A stretch of DNA of 64,000 nucleotides from Caballeronia sp. SEWSISQ10-4 2 (GCF_030464885.1 NZ_JALPRJ010000021.1:59187-123186); one strand, 5' to 3'. Positions 32,139 to 41,633 are shown, counted from the first letter of the stretch. Notes: a model not told the origin generated them from the letters alone. Numbers and translations: made by a program.

Positions 32139-33994
32139 TTGGCGCCTCCCTTGCGGAACGGCAGCGATGCGAGGAACGCGAGCCGCGACGCCCCGAGCAT
32201 CTTCAGCCCCGCTCGCGCCGATGAGGCATCGAGACGGGCTTCCATGGGCATCGTGCCGAAGCTCTTGCCCTTGATGACGAGTTCGTCGCCGACCCGTTCG
32301 AGCGATTCGACGTGCATCAGCTCTTCATCGGCGGGGCCGCGCAGCACCATGCCGGACTTCTTCGCGGCCGCCACCGTAGCGGGCACACCCGTGTCCTGCC
32401 GCGCGCCTGCCGCGACACTGCTGAAGTCCATGCCGAGCTGTTCAAACATCCTGATCGCCGTGGCACGGCCTGCGCCATAGACCCCGCCGCCGGGGTGCTG
32501 GAACGGGCCTGCGAGGTACAGGCGCTCCACGCCCGGCACGGTGAACTGGCCCAGATCCGGCGTCGGGCGATGACCGGCGCTCTGATAAAAATACGGCGCG
32601 ACGCCGTGCAGGTCGCCACGCATCATGCTGTTCGGGCTGGACCGTTCGAGGTCCACCGGGCTGACGATGCTGCGGGCGACAATGTTGTCGCTTGTCAGGT
32701 TCGACACGAACTTGCGATAGTGAGTGAGCGACAGATCGCCGATTTCTTCCTTGAATTCGTCCCAATGCCGGCCTGCCCAGCGCTTGTCCTTCACGTTGTA
32801 CGGTGCGAACGTGATGCCATGGAACATGCCGGCGCCAGCCGGTACGCGGGTCTTGTCGCCGATGCTTTCGTCGCCGCCGGCGCACAGGCGCCGCTCGGTG
32901 ATCAGACCGCGCTTCAGGTCGTCGAAGTCGGCCAGCATTTCGTCGAGACTGTCGGTGGCCATGAACTCCAGCATCGTCGCGTAGCCCACTTCTTCGCCCG
33001 CGTGGTAGCGCGCGTTCTCCTTCAGGTCGTAATGGCTGACCATGATCGAGAAGGGCGCGAGCGTCGCGCGCTCGGCACGCTGCAAGACCGGCTCCGGCAC
33101 ACCTTCAACGAACTTGCGGATTACATGTGGATGGATCGCACCGATCACGGCGTCTTTCGCTACGATCTGCTCGCCGCTCGCCAACTGCACGCCCGTGGCG
33201 CGGCCCGCACTGGTGAGGATCTGCGCGACTTCGGCGTTGCAGCGCACTTCGCCGCCATGCGATTCGATACAGCGCACGAGCGATTCGGTTAGCTTGCCGC
33301 TACCGCCGACGGGCTGCGATACGCCATAGGTGTGGATGATGCCGGGCATCAGCAGCACGCCCATACCGGTACCCAGTTCGTTGGGCGCCTGCAGGTTCTC
33401 GCTGACGAGCCGCAGCAGGTGAATTTTGATCTTGTCGCTCTCATAGAGCTGGTTCACGAGATCCAGGCAATCCCGGTTCATGTAATCCAGCATCAGCCGT
33501 CCTTCGTCGCTGCGGTCGAGCATCGCGACGAGTTCGCCGAGCGGCGGCGGCGGGGCGTATAGCCCCGGCATGAAGACCTGCAGGATCTGCTGGCTCATCT
33601 TGACGAAGTTGCGATAGGTTTCGGCGTCCTTCGGCGAGACCTTGGCGAAGCATTCGCAGGTCTTGTCGATGTCCTTGTAAGTGAAGAGCACCGACTGGTC
33701 AGGAAATATCGTCGCATGCGGCACGGGCGAGTAGTGGTAGTTCAGGCCGTGTTTCGAGAGCAGCCCCAGTTCGTCCTGGCGCAGCATCGGGTTGCCCTGG
33801 ATCATGATGTGCACGCTCGAGTGCTCGTCATGCCAGTAACCCGGCGTGTTCAGCTCGCGTGTGCTGACGCCGCCGCCCGGCCACGCCTTGCGTTCGAGCA
33901 CCAGCACTTTCTTGCCCGCTTTCGCGAGATAGGCAGCAGCGACGAGGCCGTTGTGGCCCGCGCCCATCGCGACGATGTCGTAAGTCTGGCTCAT
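32135..33994 (-). CDS. PYROXD2/phytoene-desaturase-like FAD oxidoreductase
   Basis: A 619-residue flavoprotein from the ATG at 33994 (MSQTYDIVAMGAGHNG). It has the N-terminal GAGHNGLVAAAYLAKAG dinucleotide site, LERKAWPGGG, and the C-terminal FAD motif LYLAGPFQHPGGGVYGAGRATA. A tail of about 75 residues after this motif makes it longer than usual for the family. Family members desaturate or oxidise hydrophobic or alicyclic substrates. It could aromatise or desaturate a ring. The start overlaps the FAH gene stop by 4 bp. Substrate unknown. Confidence 0.78.
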   Translation of the reverse strand: MSQTYDIVAMGAGHNGLVAAAYLAKAGKKVLVLERKAWPGGGVSTRELNTPGYWHDEHSSVHIMIQGNPMLRQDELGLLSKHGLNYHYSPVPHATIFPDQSVLFTYKDIDKTCECFAKVSPKDAETYRNFVKMSQQILQVFMPGLYAPPPPLGELVAMLDRSDEGRLMLDYMNRDCLDLVNQLYESDKIKIHLLRLVSENLQAPNELGTGMGVLLMPGIIHTYGVSQPVGGSGKLTESLVRCIESHGGEVRCNAEVAQILTSAGRATGVQLASGEQIVAKDAVIGAIHPHVIRKFVEGVPEPVLQRAERATLAPFSIMVSHYDLKENARYHAGEEVGYATMLEFMATDSLDEMLADFDDLKRGLITERRLCAGGDESIGDKTRVPAGAGMFHGITFAPYNVKDKRWAGRHWDEFKEEIGDLSLTHYRKFVSNLTSDNIVARSIVSPVDLERSSPNSMMRGDLHGVAPYFYQSAGHRPTPDLGQFTVPGVERLYLAGPFQHPGGGVYGAGRATAIRMFEQLGMDFSSVAAGARQDTGVPATVAAAKKSGMVLRGPADEELMHVESLERVGDELVIKGKSFGTMPMEARLDASSARAGLKMLGASRLAFLASLPFRKGGAK

Positions 33995-34989
33995 GTGCGC
34001 ACTCCTGCCTGTGCTGTTTGCACGAAGCGATGATCGATCGCTCCGAACACCGACTGGCCGTCGCGGTCGAGCATCTCGAAGCGTAGGCGCTCGCCGAAGC
34101 GCAGCCATGGTGTCGACGACTCGCCGGTTTCGATCGCTTCAATCGCGCGCTGTTCGGCAAGGCACGCTGAACCGGTGTTGCGGTAGTCGAGGTTCGAGAA
34201 AGTCCCGGAGCCGAGAATCGTGCCGGCGCGCAGATTGCGGTTGTAAGTCATGTATTCGATCAAGTCGTGAAAGCCAAAACTCATTTCGCGACCGTTTGGG
34301 TGACCGAAGGGGGCGCCGTTTCGGTCGACGTTCAGGTCGAGATGCACGCGTCCGTCCTGCCATGCGTCACCGAGTTCGTCCGGCGTGACCGCAACGGGAG
34401 CGAAGGCCGTCGCCGGCTTCGCGAGAATGAAACCGAAGCCCATCCCGAGTTCGCGGAACAGGTGCCGGCGCATGCTGACGTCGTTGAACAGCACCAGGAG
34501 CCGCACGTGCGCAAGCGCATCGTTGGCCCGCGTGCCGATCGGCGTGTCGCCGAGCACGACGCCGATCTCCCCCTCGAAGTCGCAGTGATCGGCCTCGTCG
34601 GGGAACGGGTAATCGTCGTGCGGTCCGACGAAATCGTCGCCTTGGCGCTGGATCAGAATCGGAATCGATGCGTCGGACTTCTTCTCCGGGTGATAGGCCT
34701 GCGTCATGATCCGGCCGTGGTTCAGGAACGCCGATGCGTCGATGAACTGATGGGTGCGGGGCAACGGGGCGGTACACGCGTGCGGGTCGAAGCTGAACGC
34801 TTCAGGTGCGCGCCCGCTGTTTAGGGCGTCATACAGCGCAGTCACTGCAGGCTCGACGCGCTCCCAGTCGTCCAGCGCGGCACGCAGATTCGGCGCGATG
34901 GCGGTAGCGCTGACCGCGCGATGCAGATCGCGCGACACGACGATCAGGACTCCGTCGGGGTGGGTGCTTCTGAGCGATGCGAGTTTCAT
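33991..34989 (-). CDS. Fumarylacetoacetate-hydrolase family protein
   Basis: A 332-residue FAH-fold protein from the ATG at 34989 (MKLASLRS), preceded by GGAG. Metal-binding acidic residues appear in DHCDFEGEIGVVLG (E-x-E pattern) and in LLVLFNDVSMR. The C-terminal GSGTFSNLDYRNTGSACLAEQRAIE and FGERLRFEM match fumarylacetoacetase-like hydrolases of two-domain type. It cleaves the C-C bond of an acylpyruvate or beta-diketone such as fumarylpyruvate or fumarylacetoacetate, and is a reasonable terminal step of ring-cleavage. Confidence 0.8.
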   Translation of the reverse strand: MKLASLRSTHPDGVLIVVSRDLHRAVSATAIAPNLRAALDDWERVEPAVTALYDALNSGRAPEAFSFDPHACTAPLPRTHQFIDASAFLNHGRIMTQAYHPEKKSDASIPILIQRQGDDFVGPHDDYPFPDEADHCDFEGEIGVVLGDTPIGTRANDALAHVRLLVLFNDVSMRRHLFRELGMGFGFILAKPATAFAPVAVTPDELGDAWQDGRVHLDLNVDRNGAPFGHPNGREMSFGFHDLIEYMTYNRNLRAGTILGSGTFSNLDYRNTGSACLAEQRAIEAIETGESSTPWLRFGERLRFEMLDRDGQSVFGAIDHRFVQTAQAGVRT

Positions 34990-35011
34990 TGTGCCTGTCT
35001 CCTTCGTTGTG

Positions 35012-35779
35012 TTATTTGAGCGGACGGCCACCGTCGACGGGCAGCACGCATCCGGTGGTAAAGCGCAGATCACGTATCGCAGTGAGCACCGCGAGCGCGA
35101 TCTCCTCGGGCTGCGCGAGCCGGCCGAGCGGCGTTCGACTTGCCTGCTCGTCGCGCCAGGCCGCATCCATCGATTTGACGAATTCGGTATCGACGAGACC
35201 AGGCGAAACGGACACCACGCGGATCGCTGGCGAAAGCGCTCGCGCGAGCGACTTCGTCAGGTTGTCGAGCGCGGCTTTCGACGCGCAGTAGATCACGTTG
35301 CTGCCCATCGCGGTCTGCGCGGCAACCGACGAGATGTTGACCACCACGCCGCCGCCCGGCAGCTCGCTGCGTTTGAGCAGACCCGCCAACGCGCGCACCA
35401 TCGCGAAGGGGCCGCGTACGTTGGTGGCGAGCACGTCGTCGATCAGCGCGTCATCCAGGCCCTCGAGGTCGTCGTGCGCGACGAAGCGGGTCGTGCCGGC
35501 ACAGTTCACCAACACGTCGCAACGTCCGTAGCGCGACTCGATGTCATTGGCGAGACTGGCGAGCACCGCACTGTCAGTCACGGGCGCCGCCAGTGCGCAG
35601 TGCCCGGTTCCGGCCAGTTGTTCGACGAGCGCGTGTGCCGCGCCGGCCGAACTGCGATAACCAGCGGCGACGAGGAAGCCCGCCTGCGCAAGTGTCTGGC
35701 AGATCTGCGCGCCAAGGCCACCGGTCGCGCCGGTGACGACGGCGACCGGGCGGGCGTCGGAAACGCTGGTCGTTTGCAT
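35012..35779 (-). CDS. SDR-family oxidoreductase (FabG-like)
   Basis: A 255-residue classical SDR from the ATG at 35779 (MQTTSVSDA); the frame extends upstream only through the repeat at 35813-35857. Motifs: TGATGGLG, NCAG, S in VNISSVAAQT and Y-x3-K in YCASKAAL, PGLVDT after strand 6, and TGCVLPVDGG at the C-terminus. It follows the HisD-like gene after an 82-bp gap that contains a GC-rich hairpin, the largest gap inside the first half of the operon. Confidence 0.8.
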   Translation of the reverse strand: MQTTSVSDARPVAVVTGATGGLGAQICQTLAQAGFLVAAGYRSSAGAAHALVEQLAGTGHCALAAPVTDSAVLASLANDIESRYGRCDVLVNCAGTTRFVAHDDLEGLDDALIDDVLATNVRGPFAMVRALAGLLKRSELPGGGVVVNISSVAAQTAMGSNVIYCASKAALDNLTKSLARALSPAIRVVSVSPGLVDTEFVKSMDAAWRDEQASRTPLGRLAQPEEIALAVLTAIRDLRFTTGCVLPVDGGRPLK

Positions 35780-35812
35780 CAGTGCGCGCCGGGCCCCCCC
35801 AAGCGTACTGAC

Positions 35813-35857
35813 AGCCCCCTCGGGCGGCAGCGAACCCAGTGAGCGTGGGGGCTTTTT
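35813..35857. repeat. GC-rich hairpin repeat with downstream T-tract
   Basis: AGCCCCC (35813-35819) pairs with GGGGGCT (35847-35853), with CTCGGGCGG and a CAGTGAGCG-containing loop between, followed on the plus strand by TTTTTC. This is the familiar Burkholderiales gene-flanking repeat that is often translated as KKPPRSLGSLPPEGA when mistaken for coding. On the plus strand it looks like an intrinsic terminator. On the minus strand, the direction of the flanking genes, it lacks a T-tract and may instead modulate mRNA stability or operon polarity. Confidence 0.6.
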
Positions 35858-35861
35858 CATG

Positions 35862-37145
35862 TCAAGCCTGTTTGCCAAGGCGCCGCACGCGGATGTCGGC
35901 CTGCTCCTTGTGGCCGGAGAAGTGCTCGAGCGCACAGAGCCGCGAGCAGACTTCGCCGATCTGCACCGACGCTTCGTCGGTCAGGATGCGCTGGTAGCTG
36001 TGCGTCTTGATGAACTTGCCGACCCACAGCCCACCGGTGTAACGGCCCGCGCCCATCGTCGGCAGCGTATGGTTGGTGCCGATCACCTTGTCGCCATACG
36101 AGACGTTGGTGCGATGGCCGAGGAACAGCGCGCCATAGTTGGTCATGCGGTGCAGGAACCAGTCGGGGTCGCGCGTCATCACCTGCACGTGCTCGGAGCA
36201 CAGGCGTTCGGCTTCCTGCAGCATTTCCTCGTCCGTCTCGCACAGGATGATTTCGCCATAGTCACGCCATGCGACGCTGGCAACCGGTGCCGTGTCGAGG
36301 CGGGCGAGCACGGTTTCGATCGCGGGCGGCAGTTCCGCGGCGATCTTTTTGCTCGTGGTGATGCAATAGGCCGGCGAGGTCGGACCGTGTTCGGCCTGAC
36401 CGAGCAGATCGACGGCGACCAGTTCGGCGTCGACCGAATCGTCGCAGATCACGAGCGTTTCGGTCGGGCCGGCGAACAGATCGATGCCGACGCGCCCATA
36501 CAACTGGCGCTTGGCTTCCGCAACGTACGCGTTACCCGGTCCGACGATCATGTCGACGGGCGCAATGCGTTCCGTGCCGATGGCCATTGCCGCGACACCT
36601 TGCACACCGCCCATCACATAGATTTCGTCGGCGCCCGCGAGCGCCATGGCGGCGATGATTTCCGGCGAAGGCTTGCCGTCGAACGGTGGCGCGCAGGCGA
36701 TCACCCGCTTCACGCCCGCGACTTTCGCGGTCAGCACGCTCATGTGCGCCGATGCAAGCAGCGGATACTTGCCGCCTGGAATGTAGCAGCCGACCGAATT
36801 GACGGGAATGTTCTTGTGGCCCAGCACGACACCCGGCAGCGTTTCGACTTCGACGTCGCGCAGCGACATCAACTGGATCTGCGCGAAGCGGCGAATCTGG
36901 GCCTGCGCGAACTTGATGTCTTCAATGGCCCGCGTGCTGAGCGAATCGATGCAGGCCTGAATTTCCGCATCGGTGAGGCGCAGCGACGGCGGATTCCACT
37001 TGTCGAAGCGTTCCGAGTAGTCGCGCACGGCGGCTTCTCCGCGCTGTTCGATGTCAGCGATGATTTTTTCGACCGTCGCGCGCACCTGCGCTTGATTGTC
37101 TGCTTTCACCTGGGCACTCTGGCCGGCCTTGAGGTACTCGATCAT
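35862..37145 (-). CDS. Histidinol-dehydrogenase-family NAD-dependent dehydrogenase (catabolic paralogue)
   Basis: A 427-residue HisD homologue from the ATG at 37145 (MIEYLKAGQ). It keeps the family core: [55 protein letters not shown], and the zinc ligands Gln/His in [12 protein letters not shown] and Asp/His near the C-terminus ([21 protein letters not shown]). It lies inside a catabolic operon, not a his operon. Catabolic HisD-like enzymes, such as the sulfopropanediol dehydrogenase HpsN, oxidise primary alcohols by two steps to acids. The same four-electron oxidation of a pathway alcohol is inferred here. Confidence 0.8.
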   Translation of the reverse strand: MIEYLKAGQSAQVKADNQAQVRATVEKIIADIEQRGEAAVRDYSERFDKWNPPSLRLTDAEIQACIDSLSTRAIEDIKFAQAQIRRFAQIQLMSLRDVEVETLPGVVLGHKNIPVNSVGCYIPGGKYPLLASAHMSVLTAKVAGVKRVIACAPPFDGKPSPEIIAAMALAGADEIYVMGGVQGVAAMAIGTERIAPVDMIVGPGNAYVAEAKRQLYGRVGIDLFAGPTETLVICDDSVDAELVAVDLLGQAEHGPTSPAYCITTSKKIAAELPPAIETVLARLDTAPVASVAWRDYGEIILCETDEEMLQEAERLCSEHVQVMTRDPDWFLHRMTNYGALFLGHRTNVSYGDKVIGTNHTLPTMGAGRYTGGLWVGKFIKTHSYQRILTDEASVQIGEVCSRLCALEHFSGHKEQADIRVRRLGKQA

Positions 37146-37198
37146 GTAGGTTTCCCAATTGGTTAGGAGACGGAAGGGAGCGGCATTCGCCGCGATTT

Positions 37199-37507
37199 TT
37201 AGCCTGCTGCGCGGTTCGCGAACACGAGCTGGTAGTGCGCGGCGCTGGGCGGCGCGGCAAAAAATGGCTGAAGTAGCGCGCGCCATTCGACAAAGCGAGG
37301 CGACTCGCGAAAACCCCGCATGTGATCTTCAACCGTGTTCCAGCGGACCAGCAGCCGGTATTCGCAGCCATCCTCGATGCAGCGATGCAACTCATGATCG
37401 AAGTAGCCGGGCATGCTGGCGAGAATGGTTTGCGCGGTCGCAAACGCGCTTTCGAAACCAGCGTCGCTGCCGGGCGGGATGCGGAAATGGGCGAGTTCGA
37501 GAATCAT
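37199..37507 (-). CDS. Antibiotic-biosynthesis-monooxygenase (ABM) domain protein
   Basis: A small 102-residue ferredoxin-like alpha+beta protein from the ATG at 37507 ([13 protein letters not shown]). [26 protein letters not shown] and [21 protein letters not shown] match the ABM domain (quinol monooxygenase YgiN type). It overlaps the SMP-30 gene by 4 bp. ABM proteins oxygenate quinols or act as pathway-associated cofactor-free oxygenases. Substrate not visible. Confidence 0.75.
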   Translation of the reverse strand: MILELAHFRIPPGSDAGFESAFATAQTILASMPGYFDHELHRCIEDGCEYRLLVRWNTVEDHMRGFRESPRFVEWRALLQPFFAAPPSAAHYQLVFANRAAG

Positions 37508-38532
37508 GCGGCTCTCCAGTGCGCGAGCGGCAGACCGGCGACTGGCGCGCGGAAACTGGCGAGCGTCGTGCCGGCGAGGCTGCCCAGATAGACCGTGCGC
37601 AGATCGGGTCCGCCGAACGTGATGCTGGCCATCATCGGCGCGAGCGTGCCGCGACATGCGCCCATGAGTTCGGGGGTCGTGGTGCCTTGATCGTAATGCA
37701 CTTCGTAACGGGCGAACGCTTCAGAATTGCCGTCGTCGAGCAGCGTCAGCACTTCGCCATCGGGCGTGAGCGCGATCAGCTTTTCATTGAGGATCAGCGT
37801 GATCCAGAGATTGCCATGCGCATCGAAAGCGAAGCCGTCAGGAAAGCCGCCCAGATCGTGCGGACCGTAGATTTCGCGACCGCTGAGCGAACCGTCTTCG
37901 GCGACGCGCAGTCGCGAGATGCGGCGTGCGTTCGTCTCCACCACATAGAGCCATTCCTCGTTCGTGTCGAGCCGGATTTCGTTGGTGCCGACAAAGCCAT
38001 CCGCAACGATGCGAATGCCGTTCGCGTCGATCAATCCGACGTAACCATCGGCGGTTTTCTCGTTGATCGAGCGGGTCCACGGCACCTGGCGAGTCGTGAC
38101 CGTGAACCAGATGCGACCCTTCGAGTCGGTCAGGACAAAGTTGGTCTTGCCCAGCGGGGCACCGTCGATGCTGTCGTACAGCGTGCGCGATGCGCCGTCG
38201 CGGGTCATCAGTTCGATCGAGTCGGTGCCGAAGTTGGCGATCACGATGTTGCCTTCTCGATCGAACGCCAGGCCGTTGGGCAGGGTTTTACCGAGTACGA
38301 GCTGTTCGGCATCGCTCGCGGCAGGCGCTCTAGCGAAATCGGTCTGCTGCGCGATCAGCGTCTGCGTGCCGTCGGCATCGATGCGCATGACGCCCCCGCG
38401 GGCATCCGCAGTCCACAATGTGCCATCGGGCTCAGCGAGGATGCATTCCGGGCGTAGCAGATCGTGGCCGACCATGCGGATCGAGCCGCGGTTCACCTGC
38501 CAGCCGTGCAAGGGATTGGATGATGAAGTCAT
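37504..38532 (-). CDS. SMP-30/gluconolactonase family hydrolase
   Basis: A 342-residue six-bladed beta-propeller. Metal-binding features of the SMP-30 family are recognisable: a Glu in LLRPECILAEPDGTLW, an Asn in LPNGLAFDREGN, and the Asn/Asp pair in GTNEIRLDTNEEWLYVVETN and GGFPDGFAFDAHGNLW. These enzymes hydrolyse lactones. It is translationally coupled to the ABM gene and 93 bp downstream of the VOC gene. A lactone formed in the pathway is the likely substrate. Confidence 0.82.
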   Translation of the reverse strand: MTSSSNPLHGWQVNRGSIRMVGHDLLRPECILAEPDGTLWTADARGGVMRIDADGTQTLIAQQTDFARAPAASDAEQLVLGKTLPNGLAFDREGNIVIANFGTDSIELMTRDGASRTLYDSIDGAPLGKTNFVLTDSKGRIWFTVTTRQVPWTRSINEKTADGYVGLIDANGIRIVADGFVGTNEIRLDTNEEWLYVVETNARRISRLRVAEDGSLSGREIYGPHDLGGFPDGFAFDAHGNLWITLILNEKLIALTPDGEVLTLLDDGNSEAFARYEVHYDQGTTTPELMGACRGTLAPMMASITFGGPDLRTVYLGSLAGTTLASFRAPVAGLPLAHWRAA

Positions 38533-38625
38533 TGAAGAGTGGCGCGTGATAGATGGGTCCAGTTGCGGTGCAGCTCGGTGCGTAGTGCCTGTGCTGCGGT
38601 GTCAGAGTAATCCGGGCCAGCCCCG

Positions 38626-39114
38626 TTACCCGGAGCTGCGGTCAGCGGCAAACGGTTCGAGCAGCTCGATCAGGTTGCCGCACACGTCGCGAATGAATGC
38701 GGTCGGGTTGCCGTCGACCACCAGTTCGAACGCGATATCGGCTCCCTGTGTGCGTAACGCGGCAACCGCTTGCGGCACATCCGGCACCTCGAAGCACATG
38801 TGCTTGTTGCCGTGCGTGCGCAGATCCAGGTTCGGCACCCGGCGCGTTTCCGGCAGCGGGGCCGCGCCCGGCACCTCGAAGATCTCAATCCGGTAGCTGT
38901 CCCGGCGTACGAAAGCGATCCGCGCTGGAACCTTGTCGATCGTCATGCGCGATTCGAGTGAGAATCCAAGCATGCGCCCGTACCAATCAATCGCGGCGTC
39001 GAGGTTGGGCACACTGATACCGAAGTGATGAGGACGGAGGACGGGCAAAAGCGGCGCATGTGGCCGGGTTTGATCCGGCGCGTGTTCAGGCAGCGTTAAT
39101 GGCGCTGTCGTCAT
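38626..39114 (-). CDS. Single-domain VOC/glyoxalase family protein
   Basis: A 162-residue protein with one glyoxalase module (LRPHHFGISVPNLDAAIDWYGRMLGF, HMCFEVPDVPQAVAALR, FIRDVCGNLIELLEP). The metal ligands H (HHFGISV), H (KHMCFEV) and E (NLIELLE) are in place, so a catalytic VOC enzyme such as a lyase, epimerase or dioxygenase-like protein is likely. First gene of the minus-strand series, divergent from the LysR gene at 39288 with 173 bp between the starts. About 30 N-terminal residues precede the fold. Confidence 0.75.
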   Translation of the reverse strand: MTTAPLTLPEHAPDQTRPHAPLLPVLRPHHFGISVPNLDAAIDWYGRMLGFSLESRMTIDKVPARIAFVRRDSYRIEIFEVPGAAPLPETRRVPNLDLRTHGNKHMCFEVPDVPQAVAALRTQGADIAFELVVDGNPTAFIRDVCGNLIELLEPFAADRSSG

Positions 39115-39192
39115 GGTATGTGTCTCCTATTCCGATCCCACAGCAAAGCCGTTGCTCGCGTCCGGCTAGACGCCGGGGGGATGCCTCTTCGT

Positions 39193-39230
39193 ATGGTCGG
39201 ACTGTAGAACCGTCAATCCATCGCGACCAT
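39193..39230. promoter_or_regulatory. Inverted repeat in the divergent VOC/LysR promoter region
   Basis: ATGGTCG (39193-39199) and CGACCAT (39224-39230) are perfect 7-bp inverted arms 24 bp apart, 57 bp before the LysR start at 39288. Position fits a site for the adjacent LysR regulator, which typically binds two half-sites between itself and its divergent target. No classic T-N11-A box stands out. Confidence 0.35.
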
Positions 39231-39287
39231 CAATTCCTAGTGGAAACACGCATTGATCGAATCGGATGGTTGTTGAATAGTGCGGCC

Positions 39288-40220
39288 ATGAGACTGGGTC
39301 ACTTCGACATGAATCTGCTGGTCGCGCTCGATGCTCTGCTCGATACGCGCAGCGTCACGCGCGCGAGCGAGCGTCTGCATATCGGTGCGTCGGCAACGAG
39401 CAGCGCGCTTGGGCGGCTGCGGGAATATTTCGGCGATGAATTGCTGATGCAGGTGGGCCGGCGCATGGACTTGACGCCACTTGGGCGCAGCCTCGCGCAA
39501 CCCGTCCGGGAAATCCTGCTCACTGTGCAATCCACCGTGGTGGCACGGCTCGAGTTCGATCCCGCGCAGGCACGCCGCAACTTCGTGATTCGCGCGTCCG
39601 ACTACCTGACCACGGTGCTGCTGATCGACGTGGTGCAGCGGCTGCAGCGCGAGGCGCCGGGCATTACGCTGCATATCGCCAACATGGCCGACGATGTGCC
39701 GGAACGGCTCGATCGCGGCGAAGTCGACTTCGTCATTTATCCGAGCGTGTCGGTCAATCCGCAGCACCCATCGCAGCCGCTGTTCGAGGAGACATACAGT
39801 TGCGTCGTGTGGACCGGCAACACGCTGGTCGGCGAGACCCTCAGCCTTGAGCAGTACCGGGAGATGGGCCACGTCGCGGCGACGTTCGGCGACAGCCGCA
39901 GCGTGAGCTTCGAAAGCCTCATGATGGCCAATCTCGGTGTGTCGCGCGCAATCGAGGTCACCACCACCAATTTCAATACGTTGCCGCAGCTCGTCATCGG
40001 GACGACGCGCATCGCGACGGTCCATAACCGGCTCGCGCAGATCTACGCGCATTACCTTCCCTTACGCCTGTTGCCGCTGCCGATGGATTTCCCGCCGCTG
40101 GTCGAGATGATGCAGTGGCATGCGATCAACAACAGCGATCCCGCCCACGTCTGGATGCGCCGCGTGCTGCTGGAACAGGCGCAGATGCGCTCGGGCGTGC
40201 CCGCCGTCAGCCTCGCGTGA
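39288..40220 (+). CDS. LysR-family regulator of the adjacent catabolic operon
   Basis: A 310-residue LysR protein from the ATG at 39288 (MRLGHFDMNLLVALDALLDTR); earlier in-frame starts overlap the VOC promoter. The N-terminal helix-turn-helix is SVTRASERLHIGASATSSALGRLREYFGDELL, followed by the linker and the periplasmic-binding-like effector domain (FVIRASDYLTTVLLIDVVQRLQ, NPQHPSQPLFEETYSCVVW). Its NodD/NahR-like pattern is common in aromatic regulons. It lies between the divergent 13-gene operon and a plus-strand transporter set, so it probably controls both. Confidence 0.88.
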   Translation: MRLGHFDMNLLVALDALLDTRSVTRASERLHIGASATSSALGRLREYFGDELLMQVGRRMDLTPLGRSLAQPVREILLTVQSTVVARLEFDPAQARRNFVIRASDYLTTVLLIDVVQRLQREAPGITLHIANMADDVPERLDRGEVDFVIYPSVSVNPQHPSQPLFEETYSCVVWTGNTLVGETLSLEQYREMGHVAATFGDSRSVSFESLMMANLGVSRAIEVTTTNFNTLPQLVIGTTRIATVHNRLAQIYAHYLPLRLLPLPMDFPPLVEMMQWHAINNSDPAHVWMRRVLLEQAQMRSGVPAVSLA

Positions 40221-40403
40221 TGCCAACCCTCACTGCGTTCGTTTGACGCAGTCAAATGGTCCTGTCAACGCAATCTGATTGTGTCGTACGTTGTCTGCCG
40301 GAATCATTCGTCTCACACAAACGGGTACCTCGCTGTTCGGGCGGCGCTGCAAGCCGCCGGTTGAACGGCCGGGGAACACCCCTTCATAAACGGAGACGAC
40401 GTC

Positions 40404-41633
40404 ATGCATGTTCAGAACAACCGGCGCCATGCCGCGCCGGCCCCCCGCGAAGCCAGCTTCTTTCAAGCGCTGATCCTGCTCAGCACGGTGATCTGCGGAA
40501 CACTTGCGCCGACCGTGATCGGACCTGTGCTTCCCGCGATGCAGCAGCATTTCGCGAGCGTACCGGGTATCGAAACGCTGGTCCCGGTCGTCGTCACGAT
40601 GCCGATGCTGATACTCGGTGCGCTGGCGATGGCGATCGGTGCCGTCAGCGACCGGGTTGGCCGCAAGCGGGTGCTGGTCAGCGCGCTTGTTCTGTACGCG
40701 GTGGCGGGTACTGCGCCGCTTTACCTCGATTCGATCTATGGGATTCTTGCGAGCCGCGCAGTTGTCGGACTTGCCGAGGCGGCGGTGATGACCGTCAGCA
40801 CCTCGTTTATCGGCGACTATTTCAGCGGCAAGCAGCGCGATCGCTATGCGTCGCTGCAGGTTACGGTCGCATCGACATCGGCGTTCATCTTCAACCTGAT
40901 GGGCGGCGCACTCGGTGCGTATGGCTGGCGCGTGCCGTTCATGGCGTACGCGTTGCCGTTGTTGCTTGCGCCGCTTGTGCAGATCTTCATCTGGGATACC
41001 CGCAGCGCGTCCGGCACACCGGCAGCGGGCGGTCACGTTGCCGCAGGCGAACCGGCATTCAGTCCGTTGCTGCTCACGCTGATTTGCGCGGTTGCATTCG
41101 CCGTCGGCCTGGTGTTCATGGTCGTGCCGGTTCATCTGGCGTTCATGCTGGTCGACCTCGGCACGCGCTCGACCGGTGAGATCGGCCTTGCCTATGCACT
41201 GAACAGCGTCGGCATCATCGCCGGTACGCTGGCGTTCGGATGGTTTCTCGTCAGCCGGCTTGCGGTGGTGCAGCAGTTCGCAATCGGCTCGCTGGTCTGC
41301 GGCCTCGGCTTCCTGATCATGGGCGCGGCGCATGACTTTACCTTGCTCACGCTCGGCGCCGCGATCAACGGCTTAGGCTGCGGGGTGGTCCTGCCCGCAC
41401 TGATCAGCTGGGGGCTGCGTTCGCTGCCCTTTGCACGCCGCGGATTCGGCACGGGAGCGTTCACCGCGACGCAGTTCATCGGGTACTTCTGCAGTCCGCT
41501 ATTCGTGATGCCGCTGGTCGGTCTCTGGGGCTCGCGCTTCGCGGTCATCGAAGGCTGGGGCATCGGACTCCTTCTCATCGCTGCGCTCGCGTTCGCCGGG
41601 TCGCTCTGCTCACGCCGCCTGAAGCTTAGCTGA
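40404..41633 (+). CDS. MFS transporter (12 TM), probable importer
   Basis: A 409-residue membrane protein with 12 hydrophobic segments and motif A GAVSDRVGRKRVLVSALV. The N-terminus carries no signal peptide, only a short cytoplasmic tail. It lies between the LysR gene and an SDR, 18 bp upstream of the latter, with an oprB-type porin further down. This order (regulator, transporter, dehydrogenase, porin) suggests uptake of the substrate degraded by the divergent operon. Confidence 0.8.
   Translation: MHVQNNRRHAAPAPREASFFQALILLSTVICGTLAPTVIGPVLPAMQQHFASVPGIETLVPVVVTMPMLILGALAMAIGAVSDRVGRKRVLVSALVLYAVAGTAPLYLDSIYGILASRAVVGLAEAAVMTVSTSFIGDYFSGKQRDRYASLQVTVASTSAFIFNLMGGALGAYGWRVPFMAYALPLLLAPLVQIFIWDTRSASGTPAAGGHVAAGEPAFSPLLLTLICAVAFAVGLVFMVVPVHLAFMLVDLGTRSTGEIGLAYALNSVGIIAGTLAFGWFLVSRLAVVQQFAIGSLVCGLGFLIMGAAHDFTLLTLGAAINGLGCGVVLPALISWGLRSLPFARRGFGTGAFTATQFIGYFCSPLFVMPLVGLWGSRFAVIEGWGIGLLLIAALAFAGSLCSRRLKLS

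Noticed and set aside
35862..37145. Reading the HisD homologue as part of histidine biosynthesis
   Set aside because: No other his genes are present and all neighbours are catabolic; a catabolic paralogue is more likely.
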